From positions 30,898-94,897 of the forward strand of contig NKIM01000021.1 in NCBI GenBank assembly GCA_002255955.1: DNA of 64,000 bases, written 5' to 3'. The translations under genes and the position numbers were made by a program. The notes beneath the pieces were generated by a model, which saw only the letters and a list, made by a program, of their open reading frames with translations, ran no database searches and was not told the origin of the DNA. This DNA comes from Burkholderiales bacterium PBB2 (GTDB lineage: Bacteria > Pseudomonadota > Gammaproteobacteria > Burkholderiales > Burkholderiaceae_C). Of this stretch, positions 41,718 to 50,199 are shown piece after piece. How positions within the stretch are numbered: position 1 is the stretch's first letter; every line of letters begins with the position of its first letter.

Positions 41718-43764
41718 GCACTTTGCGCCGTGGGCGTGGCGCGCCAGATGCGCGCTTGCCCAAGCCGGTGTGGCCTTGGCTTTGTGTGCTGGCTTGATCT
41801 CCCCGCAGGCGCATGCGGCCGAACCTCAGCCTGCGGCTGTGGAGGCCAATGCCGGCTTGGATCTGGGTTTGGAAGACCTGCTGCGGCAAGGCCTCAAGGC
41901 CGTGCCGCAGGCGGTGCAGGTGTCCACCGCCTCCCGCTTTGCGCAGAGCACCGAGCAAGCCCCGGCACAGACCTATGTGCTTACCGATGCCGAGATCCGC
42001 GCCTTCGGCCTGCGCAGCATGGCCGACATCCTCAACTGCCTGCCGGGCCTGTTCACCACCAGCAATGGCAATTTCGTCTACGTGGCTGCGCGCGGCCTGG
42101 GCCGGCCCGGTGATTTCAACGCCCGTCTGCTCTTGATGATCGACGGCGTGCGCGTGAACGAGAACATTTTTGATGCAGCCCTGATCGGGCCGGAGTTTTA
42201 CGTCGATGTGGATTTGATCGACCGGGTTGAGTTCACGCCAGGGCCGGGCTCGGCCTTGTACGGCAATAACGCCTTCTTTGGTGTGATCCAGGTGCAGACC
42301 AAGCGGGCCGACAAGCTGGCCGGCCTGCGCGCTCGCCTTGCGCTCGATTCGCAGCGTGGCGGCAGCTGGCAGGCCAGTGCGGGCCAGCGGCTTGACAGTG
42401 GGGCCGAGGGATGGATCTCGATCTCCGGCTTTCAGCAGGACCGCATCCCGCTCAGCAGTCCTGCGCCTGCCGAATGGGTCGATCGCCTGCGCGATCACAA
42501 CTGGGACCATGGCACCCGCCTGCTCGCGCGCGCCAGCATGGCCGGCTGGAGCTTTCGCGCCGGCCACAGCGAGCGCGTGCGCGGCAATGCTTCGCCGCTG
42601 GACCCGACGCGGCCCGGCTCGGGCATCGGCCAAGGCCGCTCGATCTACTTCAACCAGTTCGCAGCCCTGGGCTACGAAGGCGCGCTGGGCGCCGATTGGG
42701 ATTTGACCGTTGAGGCCTCCAGCAAGGTCTTGCAATCCCGTCGCCGCGATCCGCTGGAGCTGCCGGAGCGGCTGCCTCTGGAGCTGGAGACCTTGTCCGA
42801 GGGGCAGTGGGATGAATTCGCCCTGCGCCTGGGCAGCTCGTCCTGGCGCGGGCACTATCTGCTGGGCGGTTTGGAGTGGCAGCGTGACCGGCTGCAGCGC
42901 ATCGCTCTCGGGGCGAGAGGCCTGCCGCCTGATTTGGATTTCAGCTCGGCGTCCGAACGCCTGGGCGTGTTTGTGCAGGACGAATGGCAGCTTCACACCC
43001 AGCATCGCCTGGTGCTGGGCCTGCGTTGGGACCATGACCGCCGGGCTGACGGCGCCCGCCTCAACCCCCGCCTGGCCTGGGTCTGGCAGCTGAGCCCGGA
43101 GGCCAATCTCAAGCTCATGCAGGGCAGTGCCTACCGGGCGCCGAATTTTTACGAGTTCCGCAGCAACCAGGCACCTGGTCTGCCGGTGCTGGAAGCCGAG
43201 CGCACGCGCAGCCTGGAGTTGGCGCTGGAGCATCGCCTGACCCCACAGCTGCAGTACCGTGCCTCGGTCTACCGGGCGCGCATGAGCGGCTTGATCAGCC
43301 AGGTGCTGAAGCCGGTGACAGGGCTGAGCTTTGTCAACAGCGAGGGCGTGCGCAGCCGCGGCCTCGAGCTGGGCCTGGAAAAGCGCTGGGACGGTGGCGC
43401 GCGTCTGCAAATGGGGCTGTCGCTGCAGCACAGCCGCGAGCTGGGCAGCGGCGCCGAGCTCGACAATTCGCCGCGCCGCTTGTTCAAGCTGGCCTACAGC
43501 CAGCCGCTCTGGCGGGACGATCTGCTGCTGGGCTGGCAGACCCAGGCCATGAGCCGCCGCAAAGTTCCTGCCGGCAGCCTGCCGGGCCAGGCTTTGCATC
43601 ATCTGCACCTGCTGTGGCGCCAGAGCGCCGACAGCGAATGGTCGCTGGGCCTGCGCAATCTCACCGACCTGCGCTATGCCGATCAGCCCGATGTGGGCTT
43701 GCCGCCGCTGCGCCAGGAAGGGCGCGTGCTGCGCCTGCAGTTCAACCACCGGGTGGGTTCATGA
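41704..43764 (+). CDS. TonB-dependent receptor linked to a YfiN/YfiR module
   Basis: A 686-residue outer-membrane receptor. It has a signal peptide (LAQAGVALALCAGLISPQAHAAE), a TonB-box-like and helical region, a plug (YVLTDAEIRAFGLRSMADILNCLPGLFTTSNGNFVYVAARGLGRPGDFNARLLLMIDGVRVNE) and a barrel with the late SLGLRNLTDLRYADQPDVG block. The plug resembles colicin I/vitamin B12-type receptors. The start at ATG 41704 lies inside the end of the cyclase gene, and its stop overlaps the YfiR start (ATGA), so all three genes are translated as a unit. Ligand unknown; a sensing rather than uptake role is possible. Confidence 0.9.
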   Translation: MPAAEHFAPWAWRARCALAQAGVALALCAGLISPQAHAAEPQPAAVEANAGLDLGLEDLLRQGLKAVPQAVQVSTASRFAQSTEQAPAQTYVLTDAEIRAFGLRSMADILNCLPGLFTTSNGNFVYVAARGLGRPGDFNARLLLMIDGVRVNENIFDAALIGPEFYVDVDLIDRVEFTPGPGSALYGNNAFFGVIQVQTKRADKLAGLRARLALDSQRGGSWQASAGQRLDSGAEGWISISGFQQDRIPLSSPAPAEWVDRLRDHNWDHGTRLLARASMAGWSFRAGHSERVRGNASPLDPTRPGSGIGQGRSIYFNQFAALGYEGALGADWDLTVEASSKVLQSRRRDPLELPERLPLELETLSEGQWDEFALRLGSSSWRGHYLLGGLEWQRDRLQRIALGARGLPPDLDFSSASERLGVFVQDEWQLHTQHRLVLGLRWDHDRRADGARLNPRLAWVWQLSPEANLKLMQGSAYRAPNFYEFRSNQAPGLPVLEAERTRSLELALEHRLTPQLQYRASVYRARMSGLISQVLKPVTGLSFVNSEGVRSRGLELGLEKRWDGGARLQMGLSLQHSRELGSGAELDNSPRRLFKLAYSQPLWRDDLLLGWQTQAMSRRKVPAGSLPGQALHHLHLLWRQSADSEWSLGLRNLTDLRYADQPDVGLPPLRQEGRVLRLQFNHRVGS

Positions 43765-44294
43765 GGCGGCGGCTGAGTGCATGGCGGGGCCTGTGCCTGC
43801 TCATCTCCTTGTTCTGCTCGGCAGGGGCCACTTGGGCCCATCCCGGCCAGGAGGAGGCGCAGCTCAAGGCCGCCTTCATCTACCGCTTTGCCCAGTTCAC
43901 GCAGTGGCCGCCACCACCGCCGGGCCGCGAATTCAACTACTGCGTGGCGGGCGACCGCGAGCTGCAGGACGCCATGCGCGTGGTGGCACAAAAACCCATG
44001 GGTCAGGCCGCCGGGCGGGTCCTGGTGTTGGGTTCACCGACCGAGGCCGGGCCTTGCCATGTCCTGGTGCTGGGCTTTGCCGGTCGCCAGGAGCTGCAGC
44101 TCTGGCTGGATGCCTTGGCCGACAGCCCTCTGCTGGTGGTCGGCGCCAGCGCCGAGGCTTTCCGGGCCGGCGCCATCATCGCCCTGGTGCTGGAGCCCAA
44201 TGGCATGGCCTTTCGCATCAACCACAGCGAGGCCAAGCGGCGCGGCCTGATGCTCAGCTCGCAGATGCTGAAGCTGGCGCGCGAAGTGAAGTAG
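43761..44294 (+). CDS. YfiR family (DUF4154) periplasmic protein
   Basis: A 177-residue exported protein. After a signal peptide (RGLCLLISLFCSAGATWAHPG) comes the DUF4154 core: EEAQLKAAFIYRFAQFTQWPP, FNYCVAGDRELQDAM, GPCHVLVLGFAGRQEL, SPLLVVGASAEAFRAGAIIALVLEPNGMAFRINHSEAKRRGLMLSSQMLKLA. The two mature cysteines (FNYC, GPCH) match those that form a redox-sensitive disulfide in YfiR. YfiR represses the diguanylate cyclase YfiN in the periplasm; by analogy this one should bind the cyclase two genes upstream. It is coupled to the receptor by an ATGA overlap. Confidence 0.92.
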   Translation: MRRRLSAWRGLCLLISLFCSAGATWAHPGQEEAQLKAAFIYRFAQFTQWPPPPPGREFNYCVAGDRELQDAMRVVAQKPMGQAAGRVLVLGSPTEAGPCHVLVLGFAGRQELQLWLDALADSPLLVVGASAEAFRAGAIIALVLEPNGMAFRINHSEAKRRGLMLSSQMLKLAREVK

Positions 44295-44336
44295 GGGCCC
44301 TAGCCCTGGTCCGCCCTGGCGTGCTGCAAGAGGCCC

Positions 44337-45188
44337 TCAGGCCTGCACGCGGACGGCCTGCGCGTCCGGCCAGGCCAGGACCTGGCGCACAAAGTCCTGC
44401 AACCTGGCGGCCTCGCCGGTCGTTTCCAGCCGCAGGGTGGGGCGGGCTTCGGATCCCACGTCCTGCCTGCCCCACAAGGCTGCCGCGCGCTGGGCCACAG
44501 CGGTTTCGATATTGAGCAACTGCACCTGAGGACCCAGGGCGCGCTGCAGGGCTGGCTGCACCAGCGGGTAGTGGGTGCAGCCCATCAGCACCGTGTCCAC
44601 GCCGGCCTCGCGCAGAGGTTGGCAAAGCCGGTCCAGCAGGGCGTGAAGCTCGGGTGTGTCCAGCTGTCCCCGCTCGATCAGGTCGACCAGGCCGGGGCAG
44701 GGCTGGCTGAACACTTCGATGCCCTCGGCATGACGGCTGATCAAGTCCTGGTAGCGCGCGCTGGCGATGGTGGCGACGGTAGCGAGCACGCCGATCCGTG
44801 AGCCTCGCTGGCCCTTTGTGCGTGCCAGGCTGGCCGCAACCGCCGGCTTGATGCCGGGCTCGGTGCCGACGATGGGCAGCTCGGGCCAGCGCTGGCGAAG
44901 TGCGGCGATGGCGTGCGCCGTGGCGGTGTTGCAGGCGACCACCAGCATGCCCGCGCCCTGGCTCACCAGGTAGTCGGCCAGGCGCAGGCTGCGCTCGCGG
45001 ATGAAGTCGGGGCTGCGCGGGCCGTATGGCGCATGGGCGGCGTCGGCCACGTAGTGAAGGGCCGCCTGGGGCAGCGCCTGCTGCAGGGCGCGCAGCACGG
45101 TCAGGCCGCCGACGCCGGAATCGAAAACGCCGATGGTGGCCGCGGGCGACCGTGTCGCGGCGAGGGGAGGGCTGCTGCTCATGCTCAT
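44337..45188 (-). CDS. murI: Glutamate racemase
   Basis: A 283-residue cofactor-independent racemase that makes D-glutamate for peptidoglycan. IGVFDSGVGGLTVLRAL is the N-terminal signature with the catalytic aspartate; VVACNTATAHAIAALR carries the first catalytic cysteine and LMGCTHYPLVQPAL the second. Start ATG 45188 is chosen; ATG 45182 is six bases downstream and equally possible, with no strong ribosome site for either. It converges with the YfiR gene and diverges from etfB. Confidence 0.96.
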   Translation of the reverse strand: MSMSSSPPLAATRSPAATIGVFDSGVGGLTVLRALQQALPQAALHYVADAAHAPYGPRSPDFIRERSLRLADYLVSQGAGMLVVACNTATAHAIAALRQRWPELPIVGTEPGIKPAVAASLARTKGQRGSRIGVLATVATIASARYQDLISRHAEGIEVFSQPCPGLVDLIERGQLDTPELHALLDRLCQPLREAGVDTVLMGCTHYPLVQPALQRALGPQVQLLNIETAVAQRAAALWGRQDVGSEARPTLRLETTGEAARLQDFVRQVLAWPDAQAVRVQA

Positions 45189-45325
45189 TGGGGGCTGCAG
45201 TCTAGCGGCAGCCTGACGCGACTCTGGCTTCATGCTTAGAATAGAACGATCGTGCTTTTTTGGCTGCATCCCCGATGTTGGCAAAGATGCCCCAACCGCC
45301 TTCGGGTGGCCCCCTTAGAATCTGA

Positions 45326-45341
45326 TTAACGTTAACGTCAA
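45326..45341. promoter_or_regulatory. 16-bp palindrome upstream of etfB, operator-like
   Basis: TTAACGT-TA-ACGTCAA is symmetrical except for one pair. The TTnACGT-NN-ACGTnAA form resembles sites of LiuR/FadP-type regulators of branched-chain and fatty-acid degradation. It ends 18 bases before the etfB start. Confidence 0.5.
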
Positions 45342-45359
45342 TTAGCCTTGGAGTAATCG

Positions 45360-46112
45360 ATGAAGGTCTTGGTCCCAGTCAAACGCGTGGTCGACTACAA
45401 CGTCAAGGTGCGCGTCAAGAGCGACGGCAGCGGTGTGGACACCGCCAACGTCAAGATGTCGATGAACCCCTTCGACGAGATCGCCATCGAAGAAGCCGTG
45501 CGCCTGAAGGAAAAAGGCGTGGTCACCGAGGTGATCGCGGTGTCCTGCGGCGTCACCCAGTGCCAGGAAACCCTGCGCACCGCCATGGCCATCGGCGCCG
45601 ACCGCGCCATCCTGGTCGAGACCGATGCGGAACTGCAGCCCCTGGCCGTGGCCAAGATCCTCAAGGCCCTGGTCGACAAGGAACAACCCCAATTGGTCAT
45701 CCTGGGCAAGCAGGCGATTGACGACGACTGCAACCAGACCGGCCAGATGCTGGCGGCCCTGACCGGCCTGCCGCAAGGCACCTTTGCCAGCAAGGTGGAA
45801 GTGGCCGATGGCGCCGTGTCCGTCACCCGTGAAGTCGACGGTGGCCTGGAAACCGTGAAGCTGAGCCTGCCGGCCGTCATCACCACCGACCTGCGCCTGA
45901 ACGAGCCGCGCTACGTCACCCTGCCCAACATCATGAAGGCCAAGAAGAAGCAGCTGGACATCGTCAAGCCGGCCGATCTGGGTGTGGACGTGAGCCCGCG
46001 CATCAAGACCCTCAAGGTCGAAGAGCCGCCCAAGCGCAGCGCCGGCATCAAGGTGGCCGATGTGGCCGCCCTGGTCGACAAGCTGAAGAACGAAGCCAAG
46101 GTCATTGGCTGA
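45360..46112 (+). CDS. etfB: Electron transfer flavoprotein beta subunit
   Basis: A 250-residue subunit of the soluble heterodimer that carries electrons from acyl-CoA dehydrogenases to the quinone pool through ETF-ubiquinone oxidoreductase. [20 protein letters not shown] starts the fold, [23 protein letters not shown] is the EtfB signature, and [24 protein letters not shown] follows. Start ATG 45360 has TTGGAG seven bases upstream. First gene of the etfBA-acyl-CoA dehydrogenase operon. Confidence 0.98.
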   Translation: MKVLVPVKRVVDYNVKVRVKSDGSGVDTANVKMSMNPFDEIAIEEAVRLKEKGVVTEVIAVSCGVTQCQETLRTAMAIGADRAILVETDAELQPLAVAKILKALVDKEQPQLVILGKQAIDDDCNQTGQMLAALTGLPQGTFASKVEVADGAVSVTREVDGGLETVKLSLPAVITTDLRLNEPRYVTLPNIMKAKKKQLDIVKPADLGVDVSPRIKTLKVEEPPKRSAGIKVADVAALVDKLKNEAKVIG

Positions 46113-46143
46113 ACCCAGATCAGAAGAATTCGGAGAAAACACA

Positions 46144-47076
46144 ATGACTGCTCTCGTGATTGCTGAACACGACAACGCCTCCATCAAGGGCGCGACGCTG
46201 AACACCGTGACCGCTGCATTGGCTGCCGGTGGCGATGTCCATGTGCTGGTGGCCGGTTTCAACGCTGGCGCCGCGGCCGCTGCTGCGGCCCAGATCGCTG
46301 GTGTGAGCAAGGTGCTGCACGCCGACTCCGCCGCGCTGGAAAACGGCTTGGCCGAAAACCTGGCTGCCCAGGTGCTGGCGATTGCCGGCGGCTACAGCCA
46401 CATCCTGTTCCCGGCCACCGCCTCGGGCAAGAACGTCGCGCCGCGCGTGGCCGCCTTGCTGGACGTGGCCCAGCTGAGCGACGTCACCAAGGTCATCAGC
46501 GCCGACACCTTCGAGCGCCCCATCTACGCCGGCAACGCGATTGCTACCGTGCAAAGCAGCGATGCCACCAAGGTGCTGACCGTGCGTACGACCGGTTTTG
46601 ACGCCGCCGCCGCCCAAGGTGGCAGCGCCGCCGTGGACACCGTGGCTGCCGCCGCCGACAGCGGCAAGAGCAGCTTCGCCGGCCGTGAAGTGACCAAGAG
46701 CGACCGCCCCGAGCTGACCGCCGCCAAGATCATCGTCTCCGGTGGCCGCGCACTCGGCTCCAACGACAAGTTCATGGAAGTGCTGACGCCTCTGGCCGAC
46801 AAGCTGGGCGCAGCCCTGGGCGCCTCGCGTGCCGCCGTGGATGCCGGTTATGCCCCGAACGACTGGCAGGTCGGCCAGACCGGCAAGATCGTTGCGCCCC
46901 AGCTCTACATCGCCTGCGGCATCAGCGGCGCGATCCAGCATCTGGCCGGCATGAAGGATTCCAAGGTGATCGTCGCGATCAACAAGGACGCTGAAGCGCC
47001 GATCTTCTCGGTGGCCGACTACGGCCTGGAAGCCGATCTGTTCGCCGCCGTGCCGGAGCTGGTCAACAGCCTCTGA
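46144..47076 (+). CDS. etfA: Electron transfer flavoprotein alpha subunit
   Basis: A 310-residue FAD-binding partner of EtfB. The N-terminal half is [24 protein letters not shown]; the C-terminal FAD domain shows [87 protein letters not shown], the conserved FAD and AMP pocket. It starts 32 bases after etfB; the ATG at 46144 is preceded by CGGAGAAAACACA. Confidence 0.98.
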   Translation: MTALVIAEHDNASIKGATLNTVTAALAAGGDVHVLVAGFNAGAAAAAAAQIAGVSKVLHADSAALENGLAENLAAQVLAIAGGYSHILFPATASGKNVAPRVAALLDVAQLSDVTKVISADTFERPIYAGNAIATVQSSDATKVLTVRTTGFDAAAAQGGSAAVDTVAAAADSGKSSFAGREVTKSDRPELTAAKIIVSGGRALGSNDKFMEVLTPLADKLGAALGASRAAVDAGYAPNDWQVGQTGKIVAPQLYIACGISGAIQHLAGMKDSKVIVAINKDAEAPIFSVADYGLEADLFAAVPELVNSL

Positions 47077-47177
47077 GCCCGCGCACAGCCCCCACTATCG
47101 AGTGAGCCCCAGGGCGCCCGACTCACGGTCGCGGCGCCCTTGTTGTATCTGAATCTGAGATCGCTGGAGACAAAACC

Positions 47178-48971
47178 ATGACTTACCGCGCCCCTGTCAA
47201 GGACATGCTGTTCAATATGCAGGAGCTCGCCGGCCTGCAAGCCCTGACCGAGCAAATCCCTGCATTCGCCGATTTCGGCATCGACACCGCCCAGGCCGTG
47301 CTGGAAGAGTGCGCCAAGTTCAACGAGGACGTGGTCGCGCCGCTGAACTGGGAGGGCGACAAGGCCCCGTCCTACTGGAAAGACGGCGAAGTCTTCACCA
47401 CCACCGGCTTCAAGCAGGCCTTCAAGCAGTTCGCCGAAGGTGGCTGGCAAGGTCTGCAACACCCCGCTGATTTCGGCGGCCAGGGCTTGCCCAAGACCAT
47501 CGGCGCGGCCTGCGGCGAGATGATCAACAGCGCCAATCTGAGCTTTGCGCTCTGCCCGCTGCTGACCGATGGCGCCATCGAAGCCCTGCTGACGGCCGGC
47601 TCCGACGCACAGAAGAACACCTTCATCCCCAAGCTGATCGACGGCAGCTGGACCGGCACCATGAACCTGACCGAGCCGCAAGCCGGCTCGGACCTGGCCC
47701 AGGTGCGCACCCGCGCCGAGCCCCAAGGTGACGGCACGTACAAGATCTTCGGCACCAAGATCTTCATCACCTACGGTGAGCACGACATGGCCGAGAACAT
47801 CGTCCATCTGGTGCTGGCCCGTGTGGTCGGCGCGCCGGAAGGCGTGAAGGGCATCAGCCTCTTCATCGTGCCCAAGTTCCTGGTCAATGCCGATGGCTCC
47901 CTGGGCGCGCGCAACGACGCCCATTGCGTGTCCATCGAGCACAAGATGGGCATCAAGGCCAGCCCGACCTGCGTGCTGCAGTTCGGTGACCATGGCGGCG
48001 CGATCGGCACGCTGGTCGGCGAAGAGAACCGTGGCCTCGAGTACATGTTCATCATGATGAACGCGGCCCGCTTCGGCGTCGGCGTGCAGGGCATCGCGGT
48101 GGCCGAGCGCGCCTACCAAAAGGCCGCCAGCTTCGCCCGCGATCGCGTGCAGTCGCGCCCGGTGGACGGCTCGCTGCCGGGTGCCGGCGCCATCATTCAT
48201 CACCCCGATGTGCGCCGCATGCTGATGACCATGCGCGCCCTGACCGAGGGTTGCCGCGCCATGTCCAGCGTGGCCGCCGCGGCCTACGACGCGGCCCACC
48301 ACCACGCCGATGCCGAGATCCGCAAGCAAAGCCAAGCCTTCTACGAATTCCTCGTGCCCCTGGTCAAGGGCTACAGCACCGAGATGAGCCTGGAGGTCAC
48401 CGACCTGGGCGTGCAGGTGCACGGCGGCATGGGTTTCATCGAGGAAACCGGCGCCGCCCAGCATTACCGCGACGCCAAGATCCTGACGATTTACGAAGGC
48501 ACGACCGCCATCCAGGCCAATGACCTGGTCGGCCGCAAGACCGCACGTGACGGCGGCGCCTTTGCCCGCTCCATCGCGGCCATGGTCGAGGCCACCGAAG
48601 CGCAGCTGCTCACAAGCGACAGCGCCGCCGCCCGCGCGGTGCAAAAGCGTCTGACCGCGGCCCGCCTGGCCTTTGTCGATGTGGTGAACTTCATCGCCGC
48701 CAACGCCCGCAGCAACCCCAACGCCACCTACGCCGGCTCCGTGCCGTATCTGATGCTGGCTGGCAATCTGGTCGCCGGCTGGCAGCTGGCGCGATCGCTG
48801 CTGGTGGCCGAGGACAAGCTGGCCGCCGGTGAAGACGCGGCCTTCATGTCGGCCAAGATCGCCACTGCGCGCTTCTATGCCGAGCACATCCTGAGCCGCG
48901 CCGGTGGCACGCGCGATGCCATCGTCGAGGGCGCCGACAGCGTCACCGCCCTGGCCCTGGATGCCTTCTGA
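47178..48971 (+). CDS. Acyl-CoA dehydrogenase (597-residue class)
   Basis: A flavoenzyme that puts a double bond into acyl-CoA and passes electrons to the ETF encoded just upstream. Residues 40-160 form the helical N-domain; NLTEPQAGSDLAQVRTRA is the FAD/substrate strand; GEENRGLEYMFIMMNAARFGVGVQGIAVAERAYQKA and VQVHGGMGFIEETGAAQHYRDAKILTIYEGTTAIQANDLVGRK are the core signature with the expected catalytic glutamate region. The extra C-terminal domain makes it about 600 residues, like AcdA/DmdC-type enzymes rather than the 380-residue short class. Chain-length preference is unknown. CTGGAG nine bases before the ATG supports the start. Confidence 0.95.
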   Translation: MTYRAPVKDMLFNMQELAGLQALTEQIPAFADFGIDTAQAVLEECAKFNEDVVAPLNWEGDKAPSYWKDGEVFTTTGFKQAFKQFAEGGWQGLQHPADFGGQGLPKTIGAACGEMINSANLSFALCPLLTDGAIEALLTAGSDAQKNTFIPKLIDGSWTGTMNLTEPQAGSDLAQVRTRAEPQGDGTYKIFGTKIFITYGEHDMAENIVHLVLARVVGAPEGVKGISLFIVPKFLVNADGSLGARNDAHCVSIEHKMGIKASPTCVLQFGDHGGAIGTLVGEENRGLEYMFIMMNAARFGVGVQGIAVAERAYQKAASFARDRVQSRPVDGSLPGAGAIIHHPDVRRMLMTMRALTEGCRAMSSVAAAAYDAAHHHADAEIRKQSQAFYEFLVPLVKGYSTEMSLEVTDLGVQVHGGMGFIEETGAAQHYRDAKILTIYEGTTAIQANDLVGRKTARDGGAFARSIAAMVEATEAQLLTSDSAAARAVQKRLTAARLAFVDVVNFIAANARSNPNATYAGSVPYLMLAGNLVAGWQLARSLLVAEDKLAAGEDAAFMSAKIATARFYAEHILSRAGGTRDAIVEGADSVTALALDAF

Positions 48972-48985
48972 TCGGGCGCGGCACG

Positions 48986-49939
48986 ATGGCACTCCCCGAG
49001 ATCCTGAAGCAGCTGCCGCTGCCCATCATCGGCTCGCCCCTGTTCATCATCAGCAACCCCAAGCTGGTGATCGCGCAGTGCAAGGCCGGCATCGTCGGCT
49101 CCATGCCGGCGCTCAATGCCCGGCCGGCCGAGTTGCTCGATGAATGGCTGAACGAAATCACCACCGAACTGGCGGCCTACAACCGCGCCAACCCGGACAA
49201 GCCGGCGGCGCCTTTCGCCATCAACCAGATCGTGCACAAGAGCAATGAACGGCTCGAGCACGATATGGCGGTGTGCGCCAAGTACAAGGTGCCCATCATC
49301 ATCACTTCGCTGGGCGCGCGTGAGGACGTCAACCAGGCCGTGCACGCCTGGGGCGGCATCGTGCTGCACGACGTCATCAACAACAAATTCGCCAAGAAAG
49401 CGATCGAGAAGGGCGCCGACGGCCTGATCGCCGTCGCGGCCGGTGCTGGCGGCCATGCGGGGGTCAAGAGCCCCTTCGCGCTGATCCAGGAAATCCGCGA
49501 ATGGTTCCAGGGCCCGGTGGCGCTGTCCGGCTCCATCGCCAGCGGCGACGCGGTGCTGGCCGCCCAAGCCATGGGTGCAGACCTGGCCTACATCGGTTCG
49601 GCCTTCATCGCCACCGAGGAGGCCCGCGCCGCCGAGGATTACAAGCAGATGATTGTCGACAGCAACAGCGACGACATCGTCTACAGCAACCTCTTCACCG
49701 GCGTGCACGGCAACTACCTGCGCGGCTCCATCGTCAAGGCCGGCATGGACCCGGACCACCTGCCCGAAAGCGACCCGAGTGCGATGAACTTCGGCGGCAG
49801 CTCCAGCAAGGCCTGGAAAGACATCTGGGGCTGCGGCCAAGGCATCGGTGCCATCCGCGCCGTGGTGCCGGCGGCCGAGCTGGTGGCGCGCCTGGGTCGT
49901 GAGTACCAGGCTGCGCGCGAGCGCTTGAGTCTGGGCTGA
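48986..49939 (+). CDS. Nitronate monooxygenase / 2-nitropropane dioxygenase family protein
   Basis: A 317-residue FMN-binding TIM-barrel enzyme. LPLPIIGSPLFIISNPKLVIAQCKAGIVGSMPALNARP starts the barrel, AGAGGHAGVKSPFALIQEIREWF and PVALSGSIASGDAVLAAQAMGADLAYIGSAFIATEEA form the FMN phosphate site. Family members oxidise alkyl nitronates, but many in beta-oxidation contexts have no proven substrate. It follows the acyl-CoA dehydrogenase by 14 bases, so it is in the same operon, which suggests a role tied to acyl-CoA metabolism or to detoxifying a nitro acid. A terminator follows at 49998. Confidence 0.92.
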   Translation: MALPEILKQLPLPIIGSPLFIISNPKLVIAQCKAGIVGSMPALNARPAELLDEWLNEITTELAAYNRANPDKPAAPFAINQIVHKSNERLEHDMAVCAKYKVPIIITSLGAREDVNQAVHAWGGIVLHDVINNKFAKKAIEKGADGLIAVAAGAGGHAGVKSPFALIQEIREWFQGPVALSGSIASGDAVLAAQAMGADLAYIGSAFIATEEARAAEDYKQMIVDSNSDDIVYSNLFTGVHGNYLRGSIVKAGMDPDHLPESDPSAMNFGGSSSKAWKDIWGCGQGIGAIRAVVPAAELVARLGREYQAARERLSLG

Positions 49940-49997
49940 GGCTCCCGCGCTCGGGCGGTGCAGGCCGCCCAAGCCGCTGGGCTTCCACACAAGAAAA

Positions 49998-50030
49998 AAG
50001 CCCGCTGAGCAGTGCGCTCAGCGGGCTTTT
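49998..50030. terminator. Strong bidirectional terminator between the NMO gene and SRP RNA
   Basis: AAAAGCCCGCTGAGC and GCTCAGCGGGCTTTT form a long perfect stem; the minus strand reads on into TTTTTTCTTG, the plus strand ends in TTTT. It ends the SRP RNA on the minus strand and the etf operon on the plus strand. Confidence 0.93.
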
Positions 50031-50040
50031 GGGTGTTGGG

Positions 50041-50137
50041 GTTGACGAGCCCTGCCTCGGCACTGGTCACAACGGCTAGGGCTGCTTGGTTCCCCACCTG
50101 ACCCGGTTGGCCGCGCTTCCATGCGAGGAGGCCCGTC
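50041..50137 (-). ncRNA. ffs: Signal recognition particle RNA, small bacterial (4.5S) type
   Basis: About 97 nt. GACGGGCC at the 5' end pairs with GGGCTCGTC at the 3' end. The Ffh-binding apical hairpin reads GGGTCAGGTGGGGAACC and then AAGCAGCC: the CAGG/AGCAG internal-loop bases and the GGAA tetraloop match E. coli 4.5S RNA, while the two pairs closing the loop are GG/CC instead of CC/GG, a compensatory change. It lies close to dnaX-ybaB-recR, as in many bacteria. Exact ends are estimated from pairing. Confidence 0.9.
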
Positions 50138-50144
50138 AGCGCGC

Positions 50145-50150
50145 ATTGTA
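50145..50150 (-). promoter_or_regulatory. -10 box of the SRP RNA promoter
   Basis: On the minus strand TACAAT is followed by GCGCGC, a GC-rich discriminator typical of stable-RNA promoters, and lies about eight bases before the RNA's 5' end. The -35 is poor (TTCGAG, 20 bases upstream). Confidence 0.6.
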
Positions 50151-50199
50151 GTCGATGCGGGCCGGCTTCCCTCGAAGTGGCTCGGCCTAGGCGCGAAAA

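Noticed and set aside
50096..50110. ACCTGACCC in the SRP RNA as a source of the dispersed repeat
   Set aside because: The shared core is nine bases and is the universally conserved SRP loop. The flanks differ, so shared origin is not supported.
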